Shown here one piece after another: positions 1 to 7,667 of a stretch of 55,462 bases of DNA. Source of the stretch: an uncultured Alphaproteobacteria bacterium (lineage in GTDB: Bacteria > Pseudomonadota > Alphaproteobacteria > Rhizobiales > Pleomorphomonadaceae); assembly GCA_937900425.1 (NCBI GenBank), contig CALCDT010000230.1, positions 1 through 55,462 of the forward strand, given 5' to 3'. The notes beneath the pieces are model-generated. The model saw only the letters and a list, made by a program, of their open reading frames with translations. It made no database searches and was not told where the DNA came from. Position 1 is the first letter of the stretch. Each line of letters begins with the position of its first letter. A program made the position numbers and the translations under genes.

Positions 1-3000
1 GATTTCGGTGATGCGGCTGTTAACCGGCTCGAGCTTTTCGGCCACCGTGTGCTTGAAGGCGTCGAGCTTGTCCGACAGGTCCTTGATGTCGCGCTGCGCC
101 AGCATCTGCGTCTGCGCATGGGCATTGGTGTTGCGCTCGATTGCTACCACGAGGTCACTTACCTGCTTCTGCAGGTCCGACATCTGGTCCTTTTGTGCCA
201 GGACCTCGTCGAGCAGACGCTTCTCTAGCGCTGAAGCGCGGGCCGCTGGGGCCCGTTTCCGCTTCGGCGCGGCCTCCGCCCCGGCCGCGTCGGTTTCGGT
301 GCCGGCGGTCGCGGCCTCCGGCCCGGCGGCTTCGTCCGGCGGCGCGACCGTCACCTCGTCGTCGCTCTCCTCGACGGGAGCGGGGACGGGAGCCGCCGCG
401 GCGGGAGCGGTGTCCGGGGCGCGGGCGCCGGTCGCCGGAACCGACATTTCCAGGGCGGCGGTCTGCTGCTTCTCCGGAGCGAGGGTCCAGCCGACGATCC
501 GCACCGCGCCGAGGGTCAGGACGAGGGCGGCGGCGGCGAGGATCAGGTGGCGGCGGTGCTTGCGCAGCAGCCCGCCGAGGCCCGACGCGGAGAAGTCGCG
601 GTTTTCGCCGTCTCCGGCGAGCGGGGCGCGTTCCGTCTGTTCGCCGGCCGCGGCCTGCGCCGCCCGCCGCGCCGCGGCGATGTAGTCGGTCTTCGACTGC
701 GGCGATTCCCCGGTCTCGCCCGACGGGACCCGGGCCGTGGCGGCCCGCGGCGCCAAGGCCGGGCGCGGCGCGGGCTTGCCCGACAGGTCGGGCTTGCCGG
801 TGCCGGGCTCCAGCGGTTCGTCGGCGTCGAAGCGTGCGTCCTCGGCCTCTTCGTCGAGGTCGAGCAGGCCGGCGCCGGCGCGCTCGGAGGCGCGCTCGCT
901 CCGTGGGCGGACCAGATCGTCGAGAATGCTCGGTTCGGTGCGGCCGGCGCCCCCCGCCTCGCTCGGCTTGTCGTCGCGGCGCGTTCCGGCGGCGAGGCCG
1001 GCGGCGAGGCTGCGTTCGATCTCCCGCCAGGCGGCGTCGTCGCCGGACGGCGAGCCATGCGACGGCGTGGTCGAGGGAGTCTGGGCGAGAGGGGCGACCG
1101 GCTGCGCCGCTGTGCCCTTCTGGAGATTGGCCGAGAGCACGCTCAGCGTCTCGTAGACGCTTTCCAGCAGGTCGAGATCGCGGACCCGGGCGGTGCTGAA
1201 CTCGCTGCGCAGGTCGGCGAGGTCGGCGCCGAGCCCGCGCAGCGCCTCGGAGACCCCGCCGCCGGACTGGCGGGCGACGACTTCCTCGGCGGCGGCGAGC
1301 GCGACCTTGCGGCCGTCGGTCTCGACGAGCCGGCGCTCGAACCGCTCCAGCGCCTCGGCGATGCGGGCGTTGTGGGCGTCCTGGGCGGAGAGGCGTTCGA
1401 CCACCGGGCCGAGGCGGGCCTCGATTTCGCGGGCGAGGCCGCCTTCGCCCGACCCTTCGAGCATCTCCTCGACGCGGTCGGTGAGCAGGCGCATCTCGCC
1501 GCCGAGGCTGTCGCCGATCGAGGTCGCGAGGCGGGCGACGTCCTGGCGCAGGGCGCCGAGATCGGCTTCGAGCGCCGCGGTCTCGGCGGGGGGCAGTCGC
1601 CCGAGGCCGGCGACGAGGCCGGCGAGTTCGCCGATGCGGGCTTCGAGGGCGGCGAAGTCGCCGGCCTTCGGCAGGCCGGCGAGCAGCGGTGCGACGCCTG
1701 CGCCGTCCGAGCCGCCGGAGGCGGCGATCTCGCCGGTCGCGGTCTCGATCGCACCGATGCGGGCGGCGATCTCCTCGAGGCGGACCTCGACGATGTCGAG
1801 CGAGGGCGCGGGGGCACCGGTGGCGACCAGACCGTCGAGCCGGCCGGTGGTGGTCTCGATCGCACCGATCCGGGCGGCGATCTCCTCGAGGCGGACCTCG
1901 ACGAGGTCGAGCGAGGGTGCCGGAGCGCCGGTGGCGACGAGGGCGTCGATCTTGCCGGCGAGGTCGGCGATCTGTGCCGCGACGATCGGATCGCCCGCCC
2001 GTGCGCTGGCGTCGACCCGGCGCTCGAGCGCCGAGAGGGCTTCGGTGGTCGCCTCCCCGAGAGCGGCGAGGCGGGTTTCGAGCGAGCGGCCGATCGCGGC
2101 GATGCGGCCCTCGATCGCCTTGGCCATCGCCGGATCGATCTTGCCGTCGAGATCCTGGACGCGGGCCTGAAGATCGTCGAAGCGGGATTCGATCGCCCCG
2201 AGCACCTGGACGGAGAGGTCGGTCGGGTCGATCTCGGCGACTTTCTGGGCGAGTTCGTCGACGCGCTCCATCAGCGAGCCGACACCACCCTGGATCTCTT
2301 CGCGCACGGTGAGCAGATCGCCTTCCATCCGCGGCAGCGCGGCGAGGCCCTGCTCGATCGCGGCGAGACGCTGGCCGTGGCCGTGGACGTCGGTCGCGAT
2401 CCGGGGCAGGGTGCCGAGGCCGGCCTCGATCTTCTGGAGACGGTCGCCCTGGCCGCGCAGGTCGCTCTCGATCCGCGGCAGCGCGTCGAGCTTGCCGAAC
2501 TGCTCTTCGAGGTCGGCGATGCGCACGGCGACGCCGTCGAGGCGGGCGGCGATGTCTTCGACACCGCGGCGCACGTCGAGACCGCCGACCTTGGCGGCGA
2601 TCTCCGCGAGGGCGGATTGCAGCGGAGAAATGTCGACCTGCGCCTGCCGGTCGTCGCCAGCGACGGCGTCGATGCGACCGGCCAGCGCCTCGATCATCTC
2701 GGCGATGACACCGAGATGGTCCTCGCTCGGCAGGGCGGCGAGGCGGTCGCGGGTCTCGCTCATCGCGGCGATGACGCCGTCGAGGGTGCGCGTGTCGGCG
2801 ACCTTCTCGCCGATCTCGTCGAGGCGGGCGACCAGCGCGTCGTAGGTCCGGGTCAGCGCGCCGAGCGCCGGCAGGGCCGAATTGCCGGCGACGCTGTCGC
2901 GCAGCCGCAGGATCTCCTCGCGGATGCCGCCGACCTGGTCGCGATCGGCCATGTCGCGGGTGAGGCGATCAAGCCTCGCGGTGATCGCGTCGTCGTGGAG

Positions 3001-3510
3001 GCGCGGCGAGGGAGCCTCGGCCGCCCCGGTGAACGAAGTCCCGGTGTCGGGCCCGGCTGTCACCGGCTGCGTGTCGGCGGGCCGGGAGGATGCGGGCTGG
3101 GCGGATGTGGGCTGGGCTGCGGCGGGCTGCGGGATCTCCGCGACCTTCGGCGGGAGACGGTCCCCGGTGTCGGTCGGCCCGAAGGCATGTCGGGCCGGTC
3201 CGCCGTCGTCGGCGATCGGCTGGCGATCGGCCCAAACGGTCCGGCTTTCGGTCGGGTGGAGCGATGCGGGCGAGGATGCGGCGGTGGTGGCCTGCGCCGG
3301 CGTCACCAGCCCCTGGCTCATGGCCATCGCCCGGCGGGCGCGGCGGGCCGCCGCGGCGCGGTCGAGGGCTTCGCGGCGGGCGTCGACGTCGGGCAGCGGG
3401 CGACGCTGGGTCGTCGCGACCACATCGCGGTCGGCGGAGAGGGCACGGATGCGCTCGCCGAGCTTGTCGAGGGAATCGATGATCCGGCCGACGGACTTGT
3501 CTTCCCGCAT
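1..3510 (-). CDS. podJ: PodJ-like polar localization factor, C-terminus beyond window
   Basis: Very large protein; 1170 residues are visible and the frame stays open to base 1, so the C-terminus is missing. Start is the ATG at 3510-3508 with a GGAGG Shine-Dalgarno just upstream. Residues 1-170 are charged then Pro/Ala-rich. Residues ~170-790 are a long Ala/Glu/Arg/Leu coiled coil with internal repeats. A disordered Pro/Ala/Asp stretch follows, then one membrane segment (residues ~980-1005, after the basic KHRRH) and a further Pro/Ala linker and coiled coil. This architecture (long cytoplasmic coiled coil, one TM, periplasmic tail) matches PodJ, which in Caulobacter and rhizobia organises the cell pole. 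The Sel1-repeat/peptidoglycan-binding tail that would confirm the name lies outside the window. Alternative: another polar or septal coiled-coil protein. Confidence 0.7.
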   Translation of the reverse strand, partial: MREDKSVGRIIDSLDKLGERIRALSADRDVVATTQRRPLPDVDARREALDRAAAARRARRAMAMSQGLVTPAQATTAASSPASLHPTESRTVWADRQPIADDGGPARHAFGPTDTGDRLPPKVAEIPQPAAAQPTSAQPASSRPADTQPVTAGPDTGTSFTGAAEAPSPRLHDDAITARLDRLTRDMADRDQVGGIREEILRLRDSVAGNSALPALGALTRTYDALVARLDEIGEKVADTRTLDGVIAAMSETRDRLAALPSEDHLGVIAEMIEALAGRIDAVAGDDRQAQVDISPLQSALAEIAAKVGGLDVRRGVEDIAARLDGVAVRIADLEEQFGKLDALPRIESDLRGQGDRLQKIEAGLGTLPRIATDVHGHGQRLAAIEQGLAALPRMEGDLLTVREEIQGGVGSLMERVDELAQKVAEIDPTDLSVQVLGAIESRFDDLQARVQDLDGKIDPAMAKAIEGRIAAIGRSLETRLAALGEATTEALSALERRVDASARAGDPIVAAQIADLAGKIDALVATGAPAPSLDLVEVRLEEIAARIGAIETTTGRLDGLVATGAPAPSLDIVEVRLEEIAARIGAIETATGEIAASGGSDGAGVAPLLAGLPKAGDFAALEARIGELAGLVAGLGRLPPAETAALEADLGALRQDVARLATSIGDSLGGEMRLLTDRVEEMLEGSGEGGLAREIEARLGPVVERLSAQDAHNARIAEALERFERRLVETDGRKVALAAAEEVVARQSGGGVSEALRGLGADLADLRSEFSTARVRDLDLLESVYETLSVLSANLQKGTAAQPVAPLAQTPSTTPSHGSPSGDDAAWREIERSLAAGLAAGTRRDDKPSEAGGAGRTEPSILDDLVRPRSERASERAGAGLLDLDEEAEDARFDADEPLEPGTGKPDLSGKPAPRPALAPRAATARVPSGETGESPQSKTDYIAAARRAAQAAAGEQTERAPLAGDGENRDFSASGLGGLLRKHRRHLILAAAALVLTLGAVRIVGWTLAPEKQQTAALEMSVPATGARAPDTAPAAAAPVPAPVEESDDEVTVAPPDEAAGPEAATAGTETDAAGAEAAPKRKRAPAARASALEKRLLDEVLAQKDQMSDLQKQVSDLVVAIERNTNAHAQTQMLAQRDIKDLSDKLDAFKHTVAEKLEPVNSRITEI
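1741..1941 (-). repeat. Near-identical 37-residue tandem repeat in the podJ-like coiled coil
   Basis: Two copies of about 90 bp, starting at 1741 and 1852 (period 111 bp, in frame), are almost identical at the DNA level. Each encodes a unit running from LVATGAPAPSLD through VEVRLEEIAARIGAIET. The high DNA identity points to a recent in-frame duplication. Confidence 0.85.
2326..2490 (-). repeat. 24-residue degenerate repeat in the podJ-like coiled coil
   Basis: The motif LPRI/LPRM followed by an acidic and Gly/His-rich turn and an I-E-x-G-L helix recurs at exact 72-bp spacing. The LPR-encoding blocks begin near 2327, 2399 and 2471. This gives about two and a half copies of a 24-residue unit. 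Confidence 0.75.
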
Positions 3511-3749
3511 GTCGCCTCCAGTCGCACCGCCCGTCGCCGGACCCCTGCCGAAGCCGCCGGCCTCGTGACGTGATGCGTTTTGCGAATTCATCCCGTCTCT
3601 CCCCCAACACCCTTCCGTCCGGCCCTAGGCCCGCATCCGCGCGGCCAGATCGGGCGGAAAGGTCTTTCGTCTTCGTCACTTCGCCCCGGCTCGACGGGGC
3701 TGGCCCGCGGAATCGCCGGTTCTTCGATCGTCAACTTTCTCGAAATAGG

Positions 3750-3766
3750 GTAAACGCCTCGTAAAC
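3750..3766. promoter_or_regulatory. CtrA-like direct repeat GTAAAC-N5-GTAAAC
   Basis: GTAAAC occurs twice with an 11-bp period. On the minus strand it reads TTTA-N7-TTTA, one mismatch per half from the CtrA full-site consensus TTAA-N7-TTAA. It lies about 240 bp upstream of the podJ-like start and about 225 bp upstream of merR. CtrA binding is inference. Confidence 0.35.
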
Positions 3767-3915
3767 ATTTTCGCATTGAAGACACGAAACGGTAACGAGC
3801 ATGAACGGAATCTTTCCATCCTGCTCCGGCCCCGTCCGTCCTGCGCACGAGGCCCTGCCTGCGATCAGGCGGAATCGCCGCAGGCGAGACAGGTCTGGTC
3901 GAAACGAGTGGACGT

Positions 3916-3930
3916 TGACGCAAACGTAAG
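3916..3930 (-). promoter_or_regulatory. Candidate MerR operator upstream of merR
   Basis: Read on the minus strand the site is CTTACGTTTGCGTCA. It matches 12 of 15 positions of the second site at 4504-4518 and ends 60 bp before the merR start. ACGTTT-N-CGT elements resemble sites reported for LiuR-type MerR regulators of acyl-CoA metabolism. This copy would serve autoregulation. Confidence 0.55.
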
Positions 3931-3990
3931 CTATCTCCGGTCGGATCGCGGCCCGGCTCGACGGGGCGCAGGACGAACGGAACGATCGAC

Positions 3991-4461
3991 ATGACCGACG
4001 ACATCTCGATCGCCCAGGCAACCGCCATCGCCGCCGAGGACTTCGCGGCCGACGGTGAGGACACGGCGCGATCCAACCTCTACAGCATCGGCGAGCTCGC
4101 CCGCGAATTCGGCGTGACGCTGCGCACCTTGCGCTTCTACGAGGACAAGAACCTCGTCACGCCCCGCCGCGAGGGCATGAACCGCTTCTACACCCGGCGC
4201 GACCGCGCCCGGCTCAAGCTCGTGCTGATGGGCAAGCGCGTGGGGTTTTCCTTAATGGAAATCAAGGCGATGCTCGACCTCTACGATCTGCGGGACGGCC
4301 AGGTCACCCAGCTCAAGGTCGCCCTTGGCAAGTTCAACGAACAGATCGCCGTGCTCGAGCAGCAGAAGAAGGACATCGAGCAGGCGCTCACCGAATTGCG
4401 CCGGACCGTTTCGGTGGTCTCCGGACTGCTCAAGGAGAAGGAGCAGAGCTCGTCGGGATGA
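3991..4461 (+). CDS. MerR-family regulator of beta-oxidation genes
   Basis: 156 residues, with ATG at 3991. After about 28 poorly conserved residues comes the MerR winged helix-turn-helix (YSIGELAREFGVTLRTLRFYEDKNLVTP, residues ~31-58), then the NRFYTRRDRARL wing and a long dimerisation helix (residues ~100-150, Gln/Lys/Glu-rich). There are no metal-binding cysteines, so it belongs to the organic-ligand MerR group that controls acyl-CoA catabolism (LiuR/PsrA-like in function). It directly precedes an acyl-CoA dehydrogenase, thiolase and FadB-type enzyme on the same strand. Matching candidate operators sit before merR and before the dehydrogenase. The natural inference is repression relieved by an acyl-CoA; the inducer is unknown. 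Confidence 0.88.
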   Translation: MTDDISIAQATAIAAEDFAADGEDTARSNLYSIGELAREFGVTLRTLRFYEDKNLVTPRREGMNRFYTRRDRARLKLVLMGKRVGFSLMEIKAMLDLYDLRDGQVTQLKVALGKFNEQIAVLEQQKKDIEQALTELRRTVSVVSGLLKEKEQSSSG

Positions 4462-4503
4462 CGGCCGGCCGGAGGTGGTCGGTCTATCAGGTGAATGAGT
4501 TCT

Positions 4504-4518
4504 TGACGTTTACGTCAG
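4504..4518 (+). promoter_or_regulatory. Candidate MerR operator upstream of the beta-oxidation operon
   Basis: TTGACGTTTACGTCA lies in the 130-bp gap between merR and the acyl-CoA dehydrogenase gene. It shares 12 of 15 positions with the reverse complement of the site upstream of merR. TTGACG may double as a -35 element, so bound MerR would overlap the promoter. Confidence 0.6.
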
Positions 4519-4591
4519 CGTCATCATGATCGTGGCAGTGGATCCGGACGCTTATGCCTGGATCGTCCGAGCCAGCATCCCGGAGGAAACG

Positions 4592-6385
4592 ATGCCGAGC
4601 TATCGCGCGCCGGTCGAAGACGCCCTGTTCGTGCTCGCCGACGTCCTTCACCTCGAGCGTCACGCCAATCTTCCCGGCTTCGCCGACGCCACCGCCGACA
4701 CCGTCGAGGCCATCGCCCGCGAAGCGGCGCGCTTCTGCGAGGAGGTGGTCCAGCCGCTCAACCGGGTCGGCGACCGCGAGGGATGCCGGCGGGTGGCCGA
4801 CGGTTCGGTGACGACGCCGGCGGGCTTCAAGGCCGCCTATGACGCCTTCCGCGCCGCCGGATGGATCGGACTTTCGGTCGACGAAGCCTACGGTGGCCAG
4901 GGCCTTCCCTACGTGCTCGCGGTGCTGGTCAACGAGTTCGTCTCCGGCGCCAACGTCGCCTGGGGCATGTATCCGGGGCTGACCCAGGGCGCCATCGCCG
5001 CCCTCGCCGTCCATGGCGACGAGACCCAGCGCGCCACCTACCTGCCGAAGATGGTCGCCGGCACCTGGACCGGCACCATGAACCTCACCGAGGCCCACTG
5101 CGGCACCGATCTCGGTCTGATCCGCACCCGGGCCGTGCCGGCCGGCGACGGCTCCCACCGCATCACCGGCACCAAGATCTTCATCTCCGCCGGCGAGCAC
5201 GACCTCGCCGAGAACATCGTCCATCTGGTTCTCGCCCGCATCGACGGCGCACCCGAGGGCACCAGGGGCATCTCGCTCTTCGTCGTGCCGAAGTTCCTGC
5301 CCGGGGGGGACGGAGTACCCGGGAGGCGCAACGCGCTCTCCTGCGGCGCGCTCGAAGAGAAGATGGGCATCCACGGCAACGCCACCTGCGTCATGAACTT
5401 CGACGGTGCCACCGGCTGGCTGGTCGGCGAGGAGAATGCCGGCCTCAAGGCGATGTTCACGATGATGAACGAGGCCCGCCTCGGCGTCGCGGTCCAGGGG
5501 CTCGGCCTTTCGGAAATCGCCTGCCAGAACGCCGCCGCCTATGCCCGCGACCGGTTGCAGGGCCGCGCGCTCACCGGTGCGAAGGCCCCGGATCGGCCGG
5601 CCGACCCGTTGCTGGTCCATCCGGACGTGCGCCGGATGCTGCTGACGATGCGCGCCTTCAACGAGGGCGGGCGCGCCTTGCTGCTGTTCGCGGCGCTGCA
5701 ATCCGACATCGCCCACCGCTCCGGCGACGGCGCGGCGGCGCGCACGGCCGACGACCTGCTCGGCCTGCTGACGCCGGTGCTGAAGGGCGTGCTGACCGAT
5801 CGCGGCTTCGAGACCACCGTGACGGCGCAGCAGGTCTTCGGCGGCCACGGCTACATCGCCGAATGGGGCATGGAGCAGTTCGTCCGCGATGCCCGCATCA
5901 CCATGATCTACGAGGGCGCCAACGGCATCCAGGCGCTCGATCTCGTCGGTCGCAAACTGCCGCGCGACGGCGGCCGCGCGGTGATGGCCTTCTTCAAGGA
6001 GGTCGGGGGGCTCGTGGAGGCGGCGGCGGCCGACGAGGCGATGCAGCCCTTCACGGTCCCGCTCGGCCGCGCCTTGCAGGATCACCAGAAGGCGACCATG
6101 TGGTTCATGGCCAACGCCATGAAGAAGCCCGACAACGCCGGCGCCGGCGCCACCGACTACATGCACCTGTTCGGCCTCGTCGCGATGGGCTGGATGTGGG
6201 CGCGGATGGCGCAGGCCGCGAGCGCCAGACTCGCCGCCGGCGAGGGTGACGCGGCCTTCCTGAAGGCCAAGCTCGTCACCGGCCGGTTCTACATGGAGCG
6301 CCTGCTGCCGGAAACCGCGCTGCGTCTTGCGCGGATCGAGGCCGGTGCGGCGACGCTGTTCGAGATGGCGGACGAAGCCTTCTGA
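4592..6385 (+). CDS. Acyl-CoA dehydrogenase (long, about 600-residue type)
   Basis: 597 residues. The ATG at 4592 is preferred over an upstream in-frame start because GGAGG stands 8 nt before it. It is an FAD-dependent enzyme catalysing the first step of beta-oxidation. Recognisable parts are an N-terminal helical domain (GWIGLSVDEAYGGQGLP), the middle beta-domain (TMNLTEAHCGTDLGLIRTRA, then ITGTKIFISAGEHDL) and the C-terminal helical domain (QVFGGHGYIAEWGMEQFVRD, then IYEGANGIQALDLVGRKL). An extra C-terminal domain gives the long form seen in 3-methylmercaptopropionyl-CoA dehydrogenase (DmdC)-like and related proteins. Substrate chain length cannot be read from the sequence. First gene of the operon with thiolase and FadB. 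Confidence 0.93.
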   Translation: MPSYRAPVEDALFVLADVLHLERHANLPGFADATADTVEAIAREAARFCEEVVQPLNRVGDREGCRRVADGSVTTPAGFKAAYDAFRAAGWIGLSVDEAYGGQGLPYVLAVLVNEFVSGANVAWGMYPGLTQGAIAALAVHGDETQRATYLPKMVAGTWTGTMNLTEAHCGTDLGLIRTRAVPAGDGSHRITGTKIFISAGEHDLAENIVHLVLARIDGAPEGTRGISLFVVPKFLPGGDGVPGRRNALSCGALEEKMGIHGNATCVMNFDGATGWLVGEENAGLKAMFTMMNEARLGVAVQGLGLSEIACQNAAAYARDRLQGRALTGAKAPDRPADPLLVHPDVRRMLLTMRAFNEGGRALLLFAALQSDIAHRSGDGAAARTADDLLGLLTPVLKGVLTDRGFETTVTAQQVFGGHGYIAEWGMEQFVRDARITMIYEGANGIQALDLVGRKLPRDGGRAVMAFFKEVGGLVEAAAADEAMQPFTVPLGRALQDHQKATMWFMANAMKKPDNAGAGATDYMHLFGLVAMGWMWARMAQAASARLAAGEGDAAFLKAKLVTGRFYMERLLPETALRLARIEAGAATLFEMADEAF

Positions 6386-6447
6386 CGCACGCCGGAGCCG
6401 CGCCCTCCGCGCGCCTGAAGCCGAAAAATCCCCGGGAGGGAAGATCA

Positions 6448-7656
6448 ATGGCAGAGGCCTATGTTTTTGACCACGTCCGCACCCCGCGCGGGCGCGGCAA
6501 GAAGGACGGATCGCTGCACGAGGTGACGGCCGTCAAGCTCGCCGCCGAGCCGCTCAAGGCGCTCGCGATCCGCAACGGCCTCGACACCCGCCTCGTCGAC
6601 GACGTCATCCTCGGCTGCGTCGACCCGGTCGGCGAGGCCGGCGGCGACATCGCCCGGGCCGCGGTGTTCGTCGCGGGCTACGGCGATCACGTGTCGGGCA
6701 TGCAGATCAACCGCTTCTGCGCGTCCGGCCTCGACGCCGTCAATCTCGGTGCCGCGATGGTGATGGCGGGACAGCACGACCTCGTCGTCGCCGGCGGCGC
6801 CGAATCGATGAGCCGCATCGGCATCGGCGCCTCGGGCGGCGCCTGGCCGATGGACCCGGCGGTTGCGCTGCCGTCCTACTTCATGCCGCAGGGCATTTCC
6901 GCCGACCTGATCGCCTCCAAGTACGGCTTCTCCCGCGACGACGTCGACGCCTATGCGGTGGAAAGCCAGAAGCGGGCCGCGAAAAGCTGGGAGGAGGGCC
7001 GCTTCGCGAAATCCGTGGTCCCGGTCCGCGACGAGCTCGGCATCACCCTGCTCGACCGCGACGAGCACATGCGCCCCGGAACCGACATGCAGTCGCTGGC
7101 GTCGCTCAAGCCTTCCTTCGCCATGATGGGCGAAATGGGCGGCTTCGACGCGGTGGCGATCGACGCCCATCCCGACGTCGAAGTGGTCAATCACGTTCAC
7201 CACGCCGGCAATTCCTCCGGCATCGTCGACGGCGCCGCCGCCGTCCTGGTCGGCTCGGCCGAGGCCGGCAAGGCGGCGGGCCTCAGGCCCCGCGCCCGCA
7301 TCCGTGCCTTCGCCAACATCGGCTCCGACCCGGCGCTGATGCTGACCGGACCGATCGACGTCACCGAAAAGCTGCTGAAACGCTCCGGCATGGCGCTGTC
7401 CGACATAGACCTCTTCGAAGTCAACGAGGCTTTCGCCGCCGTGGTGCTGCGTTTCATGCAGCATTTCGAAGCCGATCCCGCCCGCGTCAACGTCGCCGGC
7501 GGCGCCATCGCCCTCGGCCATCCGCTCGGGGCGACGGGGGCCATGATTCTAGGTACCGTGCTCGACGAACTGGAGGCGCGCGATCTCTCCACCGCCCTCG
7601 TCACGCTGTGCATTGGCGCCGGCATGGGCACCGCCACGATCATCGAACGGGTCTGA
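6448..7656 (+). CDS. fadA: Acetyl-CoA C-acyltransferase (thiolase)
   Basis: 402 residues; AGGGAAG Shine-Dalgarno before the ATG at 6448. Thiolase signatures are complete: nucleophile Cys91 in NRFCASGLDAVN, His358 in GGAIALGHPLGATGA and the proton-shuttling Cys388 in LCIGAGMGT. It cleaves 3-ketoacyl-CoA to acetyl-CoA plus a shortened acyl-CoA. It lies 62 bp behind the dehydrogenase gene and 11 bp before the hydratase/dehydrogenase gene, so the three enzymes form one operon covering all beta-oxidation steps. A biosynthetic acetoacetyl-CoA role is less likely given these neighbours. Confidence 0.94.
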   Translation: MAEAYVFDHVRTPRGRGKKDGSLHEVTAVKLAAEPLKALAIRNGLDTRLVDDVILGCVDPVGEAGGDIARAAVFVAGYGDHVSGMQINRFCASGLDAVNLGAAMVMAGQHDLVVAGGAESMSRIGIGASGGAWPMDPAVALPSYFMPQGISADLIASKYGFSRDDVDAYAVESQKRAAKSWEEGRFAKSVVPVRDELGITLLDRDEHMRPGTDMQSLASLKPSFAMMGEMGGFDAVAIDAHPDVEVVNHVHHAGNSSGIVDGAAAVLVGSAEAGKAAGLRPRARIRAFANIGSDPALMLTGPIDVTEKLLKRSGMALSDIDLFEVNEAFAAVVLRFMQHFEADPARVNVAGGAIALGHPLGATGAMILGTVLDELEARDLSTALVTLCIGAGMGTATIIERV

Positions 7657-7667
7657 GGGAGGCCGGC

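Larger units (their letters stand above)
3511..3990. other. Intergenic region between divergent podJ-like gene and merR
   Basis: 480 bases without a convincing gene; open frames here have poor codon character. The 3730-3800 stretch is AT-richer than its surroundings and should hold promoters for both divergent genes. It contains a CtrA-like element and, nearer merR, a candidate MerR operator, both listed separately. Confidence 0.6.

Noticed and set aside
547..3573. Plus-strand open frame of about 1000 codons opposite the podJ-like gene
   Set aside because: Its translation is low-complexity Gly/Asp/Arg mirroring the coiled coil on the other strand. The minus-strand reading has a proper start, ribosome site, TM segment and repeats.
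4487..6448. Long minus-strand frame opposite the acyl-CoA dehydrogenase
   Set aside because: High-GC antisense shadow rich in Gly/Asp/His/Arg without domain motifs; the plus strand encodes an intact enzyme.
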